NCBI GenBank assembly: GCA_002405515.1
Contig: DHLZ01000262.1
Location: forward strand, 1-7,107
Reading direction: 5' to 3'
DNA: 7,107 bases
Source of the DNA: Planctomycetaceae bacterium UBA4655
Lineage (GTDB): Bacteria; Planctomycetota; Planctomycetia; Pirellulales; UBA1268
In this document: positions 1 through 5,575 of the stretch, piece after piece
Layout of the letters: every line of letters begins with the position of its first letter
How positions within the stretch are numbered: position 1 is the stretch's first letter
Notes under the pieces: generated by a model
The model's database searches: none
Seen by the model: only the letters and a program-made list of their open reading frames with translations
Told to the model about the DNA's origin: nothing
Made by a program: the position numbers and the translations under genes

Positions 1-81
1 AATTCTCCTGGCTTGCCTGCTTCTTGGTGCGCAAATCCCGTGCCGAACAGGATCGCCTTCCAGGCCCGCGCTCTCTCGAGG

Positions 82-112
82 CTGGCTGCGCTCCGCCATC
101 CCTGGCTGCGCT
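82..112. repeat. Short direct repeat, two 11-base units
   Basis: CTGGCTGCGCT occurs at 82-92 and again at 102-112, a spacing of exactly 20 bases, with CCGCCATCC between the copies. The second copy can also pair with nearby CAGCC (115-119) through GGCTG (104-108), a weak hairpin. Such short GC-rich direct repeats are common in intergenic DNA of GC-rich bacteria, and the function is unknown. Confidence 0.6.
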
Positions 113-282
113 GGTCAGCCACGCCGGCTCCTGGGGCGTGGGCAGCCCCTCCCTGAACGTTGTTTCCCCCCAGGAGTGTTTCGTGCGCAAGGATCAAGTG
201 TGATCCGTATCAGGTGTATTCTCACCGTAGCGAAGGCGTGTCTGCTCCCCGGCGGCAATGCGTTGTCGTTCACGCCGGGTTC

Positions 283-399
283 GGGGCTGCCCATGTCACG
301 TCTCCGGACGTTCGCTTCGTGATGTTTCTGCCGGTGATCTTCGCGGTATCCGTGCCTGGGATCGCTCCCATAGCCCGGCGACATGACACGGGCAGCCCC
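283..399. repeat. Imperfect inverted repeat, 18-base arms, 81-base spacer
   Basis: The arm at 283-300 (GGGGCTGCCCATGTCACG) is the reverse complement of the arm at 382-399 with 16 of 18 positions matching; the mismatches lie at the second and eighth bases of the right arm. A third copy of the inner core, GGGCAGCCCC, lies at 140-149. Read on the minus strand, the pair would form a long stem 45 to 162 bases after the stop codon of the gene ending at 445. No T-run follows either arm, so it is not a classical intrinsic terminator. It could be the end structure of a small non-autonomous element or part of a structured RNA. Confidence 0.55.
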
Positions 400-444
400 T
401 CACGATCAACTCTTTGACGCGTTCGTGTATGAGGAGCCGGCGGG

Positions 445-1614
445 TCAGCGGTTCGTGCCGCTCTTCGAGCCGGCCACCTGCGGACGCTTCACGAAGTACA
501 TCTGCGGGTCGTCGATCACCCACGGCGTGCTCCAGGTCTTGCCGTCGTCGCGGGTGCAGACGTTGTAGAAAAACGTCTTCACCCGTTCCGTCTTGTAGCC
601 GTAGGGAAACTGCGACGTGATGTGATCGTCCATCGTGAGCTCGTCGACGCCGGGGCTCGCGAAATAGTGGATCTGGCCGTCAGGTGTGAACGACATGCCG
701 AGCGTCCACCAGCCGAGTTCCTTGACGTCGGGTCCGCGGATCTCGCGGCCGTTGCGATTGCCGCGGACACGGATGTGGGCGGCGTCGGCCTTCTCTCCGC
801 CGTCCCCCTTCTCGAAGCAGATGAACATGCCCGGCCAGTACTCCTCGACGCCGAACCTGCCCTTGTCGGGGTGATCCTCGCCCGTGATGATCGCGTGCGT
901 GAAGCAGCCGGCCCGGAAGCCGAACGAGGGGCCCGTCCGCTTCTCCCACTGCTCGAACGGCGGCAGGTAGACACGGGTGACGATGCTCGGGCTGTCGGCC
1001 ACGGACATCCCGGAGCCGCCGATGGAGCGGCCGCTGTCGAAGACGAAGTCATCCTGCATCATCTGGTAGGTGACCTTGCCGGGGATGCCCGCGTGCTGCG
1101 TGGCGAGCAGGAGGCCGTGGGTGCTCCCTTCGAGTCCCGGGCTCGGCAGCTCGATCCGCTTCACGAGGTCGGGGGTTCCCCGCTTCATTCCCTCGAACCA
1201 CTTGCGGTTGACGCTCGTGCCGATCGGGCTGCGGACCCGTTCGTCCTGCTCCTCGGAGCTCTTCGGATGCCGGTAGTTCCACTTCCAATTCTCATCCTCG
1301 AAGTCGTCGCCGGCGTTCTTTGCGGGCGTTCCCGTGCCCGGGATCAGCACGGGCTTCTTCGGAGCGGCTTCCGTGGTCGCCGCCGGGGCGGCCTGCTTCG
1401 TCGTCGGGGCGGTGCTCCGCATCGGCGTCCGCGAGGCGACCCTTCGGGCCGTGGCGCTGGGCTGCGCGGCGACCCGGATCGGCGACCGTTCGACGGCGGC
1501 CTGCGAGAGCGGTGGGGCGGAGGGCTCGTCGGCATTCACCGACGCCATCGCGAGGAGGACCCCGAGTGTGCCCAGCGCCGAATCCCAACGTAGCAGCGTG
1601 TCGTAGCGAGCCAT
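445..1614 (-). CDS. Exported protein of unknown function with Ala/Pro/Thr linker
   Basis: A protein of 389 residues that I do not recognise. Residues 1-28 look like a signal peptide: a charged start (MARYDTLLRW), a hydrophobic core (LGTLGVLLAMA) and a likely cleavage site after VNA-28. Residues 29 to about 100 form a linker rich in Ala, Pro, Thr and Arg that is probably disordered. From about residue 105 to 378 the composition becomes that of a folded domain with many aromatic residues. Landmarks are WKWNYR (110-115), NRKWFEGMKRG (136-146), HPDKGRFGVEEYWPGMFICF (248-267), ELGWWTLGMSF (299-309) and DDGKTWSTPWVIDDP (356-370). The DDGKTW string resembles an Asp-box/BNR motif, but only one is present and the rest does not follow a sialidase propeller. 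A jelly-roll (concanavalin-like) fold is possible but unproven. The start at 1614 is preferred because GGAGG sits 5 bases upstream; a longer start at 1668 would spoil the signal peptide. It follows the TPM gene after a 252-base gap, so it may have its own promoter. Confidence 0.85.
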   Translation of the reverse strand: MARYDTLLRWDSALGTLGVLLAMASVNADEPSAPPLSQAAVERSPIRVAAQPSATARRVASRTPMRSTAPTTKQAAPAATTEAAPKKPVLIPGTGTPAKNAGDDFEDENWKWNYRHPKSSEEQDERVRSPIGTSVNRKWFEGMKRGTPDLVKRIELPSPGLEGSTHGLLLATQHAGIPGKVTYQMMQDDFVFDSGRSIGGSGMSVADSPSIVTRVYLPPFEQWEKRTGPSFGFRAGCFTHAIITGEDHPDKGRFGVEEYWPGMFICFEKGDGGEKADAAHIRVRGNRNGREIRGPDVKELGWWTLGMSFTPDGQIHYFASPGVDELTMDDHITSQFPYGYKTERVKTFFYNVCTRDDGKTWSTPWVIDDPQMYFVKRPQVAGSKSGTNR

Positions 1615-1617
1615 GAT

Positions 1618-1625
1618 CCCCTCCC
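1618..1625 (-). promoter_or_regulatory. Ribosome-binding site of the gene starting at 1614
   Basis: On the minus strand GGGAGGGG precedes the ATG at 1614; the GGAGG core (1620-1624) ends 5 bases before it. This decides against the in-frame ATG at 1668, which would place 18 extra Gly/Ala/Arg-rich residues before the signal peptide. Confidence 0.7.
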
Positions 1626-1789
1626 TGCCTGCGCGACCACCGGCGGCCGCGCCGACGGCGGCCCCCAATGGGAGGCATCATCGTCGTCACGACCCGTCCC
1701 ACTGGAAGAAACGGTTTCGTCGTCGCCGACACCGCCGCGCCGCCGCAGCTTCGCTCGGCTGCCGCGGTGACGCCGCCTTCCCCGCCTGA

Positions 1790-1848
1790 CGGGCGACGCT
1801 TCCGCGGTCCGTGCCGCCTGCCGGTCCTGCCGGCCCGACGGTCGCCCG
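1790..1848 (-). terminator. Possible stem-loop after the TPM gene
   Basis: CGGGCGAC (1790-1797) pairs perfectly with GTCGCCCG (1841-1848), and inside it GCCGG (1820-1824) pairs with CCGGC (1830-1834) around a five-base loop. It starts 19 bases after the stop codon at 1867. No T-run follows on the minus strand, so intrinsic termination is doubtful; it could instead protect the 3' end or be chance pairing in GC-rich DNA. Confidence 0.3.
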
Positions 1849-1866
1849 AGATGACGGACGCGACCG

Positions 1867-4449
1867 CTACCAGCGAACCTGCACGGTGTCGTTCGACCAA
1901 CTCGACGAGCTCGTGCGGGATCCGGGCCCGCCGCCCGCGCCGAGCCCGGGCACCCGCAGCGACCGCCACGGGTCGGGCCCGGCGAACCGGCCACCAGGGA
2001 GCTGGATCACCCACGGCCCGGCGCCACGGCTCATCCGGGCGAACGATTCCTCGAGCTGCCGCCGCTGGATTTCCGCAAGACGTTGCTGCCGTCGCCGCGC
2101 GGCCTCGGCCGTGGCGGCGGCATAGGCATGCCGGGCCTGGACGGCCGCTTCGGCGGCGAGCTTGATCGCCTCCTCGTATCGTTGCCGTCCGAGCAGGCCC
2201 TTCGCCTGCTCGCTCATCCCCGAGGCGGCGTGCACGTCGGCCGACACGCCCTCTTCGTACCACGAGGCGATGCGTCGAATCTGGTTTTCGGTCTCCTCGA
2301 TCTCGTTGATCGCCTGCCGCGCGAGCCGCTCGTCCTCCTCGGCGAGCTCCCTCGCGCGATCGACGGTTTGGTCGGCCGCATCGACCATCGCCGTCACCTC
2401 CCGGAGATCCGGCCGCGGGCGGGAGAAACTCTCGGCGGCCACCCGCACGAGTTCCCTCGCCTCGCGGGCCCGCTCGTTGGCCCGCAGCCGGTCGGTCCGC
2501 TGCCGCTCGAGGCCCGCGAGCAGCTCGGCAGCCTTCCTCGCGACCGTCTCGGTTCGGGCGGGGAGCGACCCGCGAAGCTCGTCGAGTTCCGCGCGGCGGT
2601 CGGTCACGGCCGTGTAGCACCCATCGACCCAGTCCGCCTGTCTCACGGCCTCTTCCGCGAGCGCCACGCCGCGGAAGTAGTGCTGAAGATTCGGCGTGGT
2701 CGCCTGCCTCGCCGCCACCACCAGCTCCCTCGCCCGGTTCAAGCCCTCGGAGGCCTTGCCGATGTTTTCGGCGACGTCGCTCCAGGAAGCCTCCGCGAAT
2801 TCCACCGCGAGGTGCTCGAACGCCCGCTCCGCCTGGCCGTGTCGGGAACGGAGTGAATCAAGCCTGGTTTCGCAGCCCGGAAGCAGCTCCTCCACCCGCG
2901 CCTTCGCCGCGATCACGCTTTCGAGGACCGCGTCGGCCTCGGCGACGAGCTGCTCGCCGCGCACGACATGCCGCTCGGCCGAGTCGAGTTCGCCAGCGTC
3001 GAGGAGTCCGGCGGCGGTCTCGAGCTGCGAGCGGGCCTGCGACAGGGGTTCGTCAGGATCGGCGCCCGGCTCCGAGAGCAGCCAGCCCTCGGCGCGACGG
3101 GCCGCGACCTTGCGGGTGATGCGTTCGGCTTCCTCGGCCGCCCGCGTCGATCGGGCGTCGATTCCTTCGAGCCTGTCGACGCGACCGACCATCTCGGCCA
3201 GCGACGCCTCCGACTCGTCGAGCCGACCACCGGCGGCGACCGGGTCGGACTCGAGTTCGGCCCGAGCGATCCCGAGGGCCCGATCGGCCGCCGCCAATGG
3301 CTGCTGGAAGACCGCCGCGGAGCGGCCGCGCTTCGCGATGGCCGCCGCCCGTTCCTTCGCCGAGGAAATCGCAGCCTCGAGACGCGACGCGGCCTCGCGG
3401 GCCTTCTCATGGGCCGACTCGAGCGTGTCGAGGGGGAGACGGCATGCGGCCGCGACCTCGTCGAGCGGCGGTCGTGCGTCGGCCGCGTCGAGCATCGCGA
3501 GTGCCTTCTCCGCCGAGGCGGTGCCGAGGAACCATTCCGCGTCGATCTGGGCCTGCGCCTTTTCCCAGATGTCCATGAGCGAGAGCCAGCGCTCGCGGTA
3601 GGTTCTCACCGACTGCTGCACGCCGTCGTAGGCCACGCGGGTGAGTCCCTCCATCGGCGTCTTGAAGTCGGGGTCGGCGTGGGGAAGCATGCGGTGCCGC
3701 TCCTGCTGTGAGTCGAGCAGGTCGGACAGGGCGACGACCTCTCCCTTGAACGATTCGAGTTTCTTGCGTGCGGCCTGCATCGCACGGTCGTGTCTCGCCC
3801 GTTGGAGGAAGAACAGGGCGATTCCTCCGAAACCGACGGCCGCGGCGGCGCCGATCGGCAGCGTGCGGGTGCGAAACACCCTCGCCGCCTCGGCCCTCGC
3901 GATGTCGCGGTCCTTGCGGTGCTTCACCCAGCCTTCAGTCGCGGTCACGAGATCGGCCAGGCCCTCGTCGTAGAGGCCGTCCTTCGCCTTCGGCACGAAC
4001 ACCCGTTCGATCAGCTGCTTCTTGATCGTGTCCTTGTCGAGCCCGGCGACGACCTCGAGTCCCCACGGCGCACGGTACGCGATCGAGCGGCCGCCGACAT
4101 CGAGCAGGATCGTGATGTCGTTGGACGGGTCGAAGCCGGCCGCTTCGGAGGCCCGCCAGCGATCCAGGATCGTGTCGAGGGCCCTCTCCGCGGCGTCGGG
4201 ATCGGTGCCTGCTGTTCCGAGCACGAACACCCTGTAGTCGCGGCCGGTCTCCTGCTTCGCCTTCGCGACGGCCTCGCGGACCTTCTCGAACGTGCCGCCG
4301 GCGCCCGAGACGAACACCCGCCCGGCGTCCGACGGTGAGACGAGCGGAGCGGCCACCGCCGCGAGCCGCTCGTCGGCGATCGCGACCGGTGCGGCGGTCA
4401 GGACGATCCAAGCGAGCACGACCGACGAATGACGCCACGTTCCACGCAT
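1867..4449 (-). CDS. Membrane protein: TPM-like head, one TM helix, long coiled-coil rod
   Basis: A protein of 860 residues. Residues 1-25 form a signal peptide (hydrophobic SVVLAWIVLTAAPVAIA, cleavage before DE). Residues about 40-180 resemble the TPM domain (Pfam TPM_phosphatase, as in YgcG and psb27-like proteins). The matching stretches are YRVFVLG (72-78), NDITILLDVGGRSIAYRAPW (110-129) and LIERVFVPKAKDGLYDEGLA (146-165), the last corresponding to the family's conserved end helix. Residues about 197-216 are a transmembrane helix (LPIGAAAAVGFGGIALFF), followed by positive charges (RARHDR), which predicts the rest to be cytoplasmic. Residues about 220-800 are rich in Ala, Glu, Arg and Leu with few Gly/Pro and no Walker motif, so they are coiled-coil or spectrin-like helices. 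The last 50 residues turn Gly/Pro/Ser-rich and end SSSSWSNDTVQVRW. Typical YgcG-type proteins have only a glycine-rich tail after the membrane helix, so the rod is an extra. A structural or envelope/division role like EzrA is inference. The start at 4449 has GGGAGG 6 bases upstream; an ATG 12 codons further up has none. Confidence 0.88.
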   Translation of the reverse strand: MRGTWRHSSVVLAWIVLTAAPVAIADERLAAVAAPLVSPSDAGRVFVSGAGGTFEKVREAVAKAKQETGRDYRVFVLGTAGTDPDAAERALDTILDRWRASEAAGFDPSNDITILLDVGGRSIAYRAPWGLEVVAGLDKDTIKKQLIERVFVPKAKDGLYDEGLADLVTATEGWVKHRKDRDIARAEAARVFRTRTLPIGAAAAVGFGGIALFFLQRARHDRAMQAARKKLESFKGEVVALSDLLDSQQERHRMLPHADPDFKTPMEGLTRVAYDGVQQSVRTYRERWLSLMDIWEKAQAQIDAEWFLGTASAEKALAMLDAADARPPLDEVAAACRLPLDTLESAHEKAREAASRLEAAISSAKERAAAIAKRGRSAAVFQQPLAAADRALGIARAELESDPVAAGGRLDESEASLAEMVGRVDRLEGIDARSTRAAEEAERITRKVAARRAEGWLLSEPGADPDEPLSQARSQLETAAGLLDAGELDSAERHVVRGEQLVAEADAVLESVIAAKARVEELLPGCETRLDSLRSRHGQAERAFEHLAVEFAEASWSDVAENIGKASEGLNRARELVVAARQATTPNLQHYFRGVALAEEAVRQADWVDGCYTAVTDRRAELDELRGSLPARTETVARKAAELLAGLERQRTDRLRANERAREARELVRVAAESFSRPRPDLREVTAMVDAADQTVDRARELAEEDERLARQAINEIEETENQIRRIASWYEEGVSADVHAASGMSEQAKGLLGRQRYEEAIKLAAEAAVQARHAYAAATAEAARRRQQRLAEIQRRQLEESFARMSRGAGPWVIQLPGGRFAGPDPWRSLRVPGLGAGGGPGSRTSSSSWSNDTVQVRW

Positions 4450-4455
4450 GCCTTG

Positions 4456-4461
4456 CCTCCC
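4456..4461 (-). promoter_or_regulatory. Ribosome-binding site of the TPM/coiled-coil gene
   Basis: GGGAGG on the minus strand ends 6 bases before the ATG at 4449 and fixes this start, which also gives a clean signal peptide. The in-frame ATG at 4485 has no such site and would add 12 residues containing two cysteines before the signal. Confidence 0.7.
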
Positions 4462-4499
4462 GGGACAAACCGCCCCCTGCAACACGGGAGCGAAAACCC

Positions 4500-4531
4500 T
4501 TGACGCTACCGGCTCGTCGGGGTGGCGTCAA
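4500..4531 (-). terminator. Candidate intrinsic terminator of the EF-hand gene
   Basis: TTGACGCTACC (4500-4510) and GGTGGCGTCAA (4521-4531) are inverted copies with one non-matching pair out of 11 and a 10-base loop. Read on the minus strand the stem is followed by GGG and then TTTT (4493-4496). It lies about 80 bases after the stop codon at 4610. The T-run is short and starts 3 bases after the stem, so termination may be partial. Confidence 0.4.
4503..4531 (-). promoter_or_regulatory. Candidate sigma70-type promoter for the TPM/coiled-coil gene
   Basis: On the minus strand TTGACG (4526-4531, five of six matches to TTGACA) is followed after exactly 17 bases by TAGCGT (4503-4508, three of six matches to TATAAT). 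Transcription would begin near 4496, leaving an untranslated leader of about 46 bases before the ATG at 4449. The -10 box is weak, and both boxes lie in the arms of a hairpin, so part of the match may be a by-product of the inverted repeat. Confidence 0.3.
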
Positions 4532-4609
4532 AGAGTGCGTGTCGTCAGAGCGGGAGCGACATCAATCGGCGAGCGACGGAGAAAAAGCCAACCAACGCCT
4601 GCAGGGCGA

Positions 4610-5455
4610 TCATGGCAGACCGAAGTCATCGGCCGTGACCCGGGTCGGCGAAGACGGCACGAGCGGGGCCCTTGGCGACTCGACCGCACCCGGCTCCGGG
4701 GCCGCTCCACGCACGTCGCGGCCCCGGCCCTGACCGCTGGCCGGAACGCCGCTGCGGAAAGGGGCGGAGCCAACCTGCGGAGGCATGCCGCGGGCCGGCG
4801 GGAGTCCCGCGGGGAGCCTGCCTGCGTTGAGATCGACCTTCGGACCGTTCGCCCCGTATCCTGGCCGAACCGCCGGTGCTCCCGCCCGCACGCCGCCGCT
4901 GACAACGCCTCCCATACCCATCTTCTCCCGTGGAACCGGGCCGTTCGGCGGGCGACGGTCATCGTTCACCCGGCGGCCGGCGTTGAGACCTCGATCCCGA
5001 CCGGTGGTGTCGCGAGCGGACCGCTCGCCATCGGGCTTCGCCGCCGGCGGCTTCACCGGACGAAATGCCTCGCCGAGCGGGTCTCCTTCCGCAGGATTGT
5101 TTCTCCGGCGATCGAGAGCTTCATGGCGTGGAGGCCCTGCCGGCGAATCATCCCGGGTGGGGTCGGGAAAGAGCGGCTTTCCGGCCGCGGCTTCCTCCTC
5201 CAGCTGCCGCCTCGCCCGCCGCATCTTCGCACGGGCGACTTCCGCTTCCGACTCGTCGATCGTGCCGTCCTTGTTGAGGTCCCACTGGTGCACGAGCTCT
5301 GCCCGCAATGGGCCGACCTCACCAGCCCCGTCGGCCGCCGGCGTCGGGGCCAGCGGCAGGCCGATCGCCGCGATCGCGACGACGATCCGCGGCGAGACAG
5401 ATCGCGGCAAGACAGTACACCGGCAGGCAGTCCACGATGATCCGGGCGGTCGCAT
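4610..5455 (-). CDS. Exported single-EF-hand protein with disordered Pro/Gly-rich tail
   Basis: A protein of 281 residues. The first 41 residues look like a long signal peptide or anchor: a basic start, the hydrophobic stretch RIVVAIAAIGLPLAP (23-37) and a likely cleavage site near AA-41. Residues 59-70 form one textbook EF-hand calcium loop, DLNKDGTIDESE, with D59, N61, D63, D67 and E70 in the binding positions and the invariant G64; helices flank it (LRAELVHQW before, AEVARAKMRRARRQLEEEAA after). No second EF-hand is visible, although EF-hands usually pair, so it may dimerise or bind calcium weakly. From about residue 85 the chain is rich in Pro, Gly, Arg and Ala and is probably disordered, ending TADDFGLP. 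Function is unknown beyond likely calcium binding outside the cytoplasm. The start at 5455 is supported by AAGGAG 9 bases upstream; an ATG at 5479 has a poorer site. It follows the transporter gene after 120 bases. Confidence 0.82.
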   Translation of the reverse strand: MRPPGSSWTACRCTVLPRSVSPRIVVAIAAIGLPLAPTPAADGAGEVGPLRAELVHQWDLNKDGTIDESEAEVARAKMRRARRQLEEEAAAGKPLFPDPTRDDSPAGPPRHEALDRRRNNPAEGDPLGEAFRPVKPPAAKPDGERSARDTTGRDRGLNAGRRVNDDRRPPNGPVPREKMGMGGVVSGGVRAGAPAVRPGYGANGPKVDLNAGRLPAGLPPARGMPPQVGSAPFRSGVPASGQGRGRDVRGAAPEPGAVESPRAPLVPSSPTRVTADDFGLP

Positions 5456-5464
5456 GCTCGCAGG

Positions 5465-5470
5465 CTCCTT
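5465..5470 (-). promoter_or_regulatory. Ribosome-binding site of the EF-hand gene
   Basis: AAGGAG on the minus strand ends 9 bases before the ATG at 5455. It supports this ATG over the in-frame ones at 5479 and 5542. Confidence 0.7.
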
Positions 5471-5543
5471 CCCCGGCATTCTTTCAGATGGCCGCGATTG
5501 TTTCCATGGCCCGGCCGGCCCTCGAGCGGCGCCCCACGGCAAC

Positions 5544-5572
5544 GGGCGTGTTCGGGTCGAACGAATACGCCC
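5544..5572 (-). terminator. Stem-loop directly after the dppF stop codon
   Basis: GGGCGT (5544-5549) pairs with ACGCCC (5567-5572), and GTTCG (5550-5554) continues the stem with CGAAC (5558-5562) around a three-base loop, leaving a four-base bulge (5563-5566). This makes 11 base pairs starting 3 bases after the stop codon at 5576. No T-run follows on the minus strand, so it may be a Rho-assisted or weak terminator, or a 3'-end stabiliser at the end of the peptide-transport operon. Confidence 0.4.
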
Positions 5573-5575
5573 GAT

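Larger units (their letters stand above)
1..444. other. Gene-free region with repeats downstream of the left-most gene
   Basis: No open frame here looks like a real gene. The longest ones (up to 89 codons on either strand) lack a ribosome-binding site, have skewed Arg/Pro/His composition and overlap each other in several frames. The region contains a short tandem-like direct repeat (82-112), three copies of the ten-base core GGGCAGCCCC in both orientations (140-149, 283-292 inverted, 390-399) and a longer imperfect inverted repeat (283-300 with 382-399). AT content is slightly higher than in the genes, for instance around 160-240. It lies downstream of the stop codon at 445, so part of it may form the 3' untranslated region of that gene. 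It may also be a dispersed repeat or a structured RNA; the sequence alone cannot decide. Confidence 0.6.
1615..1866. other. Intergenic gap between the TPM gene and the left-most gene
   Basis: This 252-base stretch lies between two genes on the same strand. Frames continue through it on both strands, but none has a ribosome-binding site or sensible composition. Apart from the hairpin at 1790-1848 and the ribosome-binding site at its left end, nothing stands out; I could not find a convincing -35/-10 promoter for the gene starting at 1614. Confidence 0.5.

Noticed and set aside
115..384. 89-codon minus-strand frame in the gene-free region
   Set aside because: No ribosome-binding site, composition is Arg/Pro/His-rich without domain features, and it spans the inverted repeat; more likely repeat DNA than a gene.
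410..420. CTCTTTGACGC, also present inverted at 4525-4535
   Set aside because: An 11-base match between two places in 7 kb of biased sequence is expected by chance; flanks do not match.
622..1593. 323-codon plus-strand frame opposite the left-most gene
   Set aside because: Antisense shadow caused by high GC at third codon positions; the minus-strand gene has a signal peptide, a ribosome-binding site and a protein-like composition.
1292..2620. 442-codon minus-strand frame crossing two genes
   Set aside because: Extremely Arg/Gly/Ala-rich and overlaps two better-supported genes and the gap between them.
4448..5440. 330-codon plus-strand frame opposite the EF-hand gene
   Set aside because: Arg-rich shadow; the minus-strand frame has an EF-hand loop, a signal peptide and a good ribosome-binding site.
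5508..5520. GGCCCGGCCGGCC palindromic stretch
   Set aside because: Ordinary for GC-rich intergenic DNA; no associated element.
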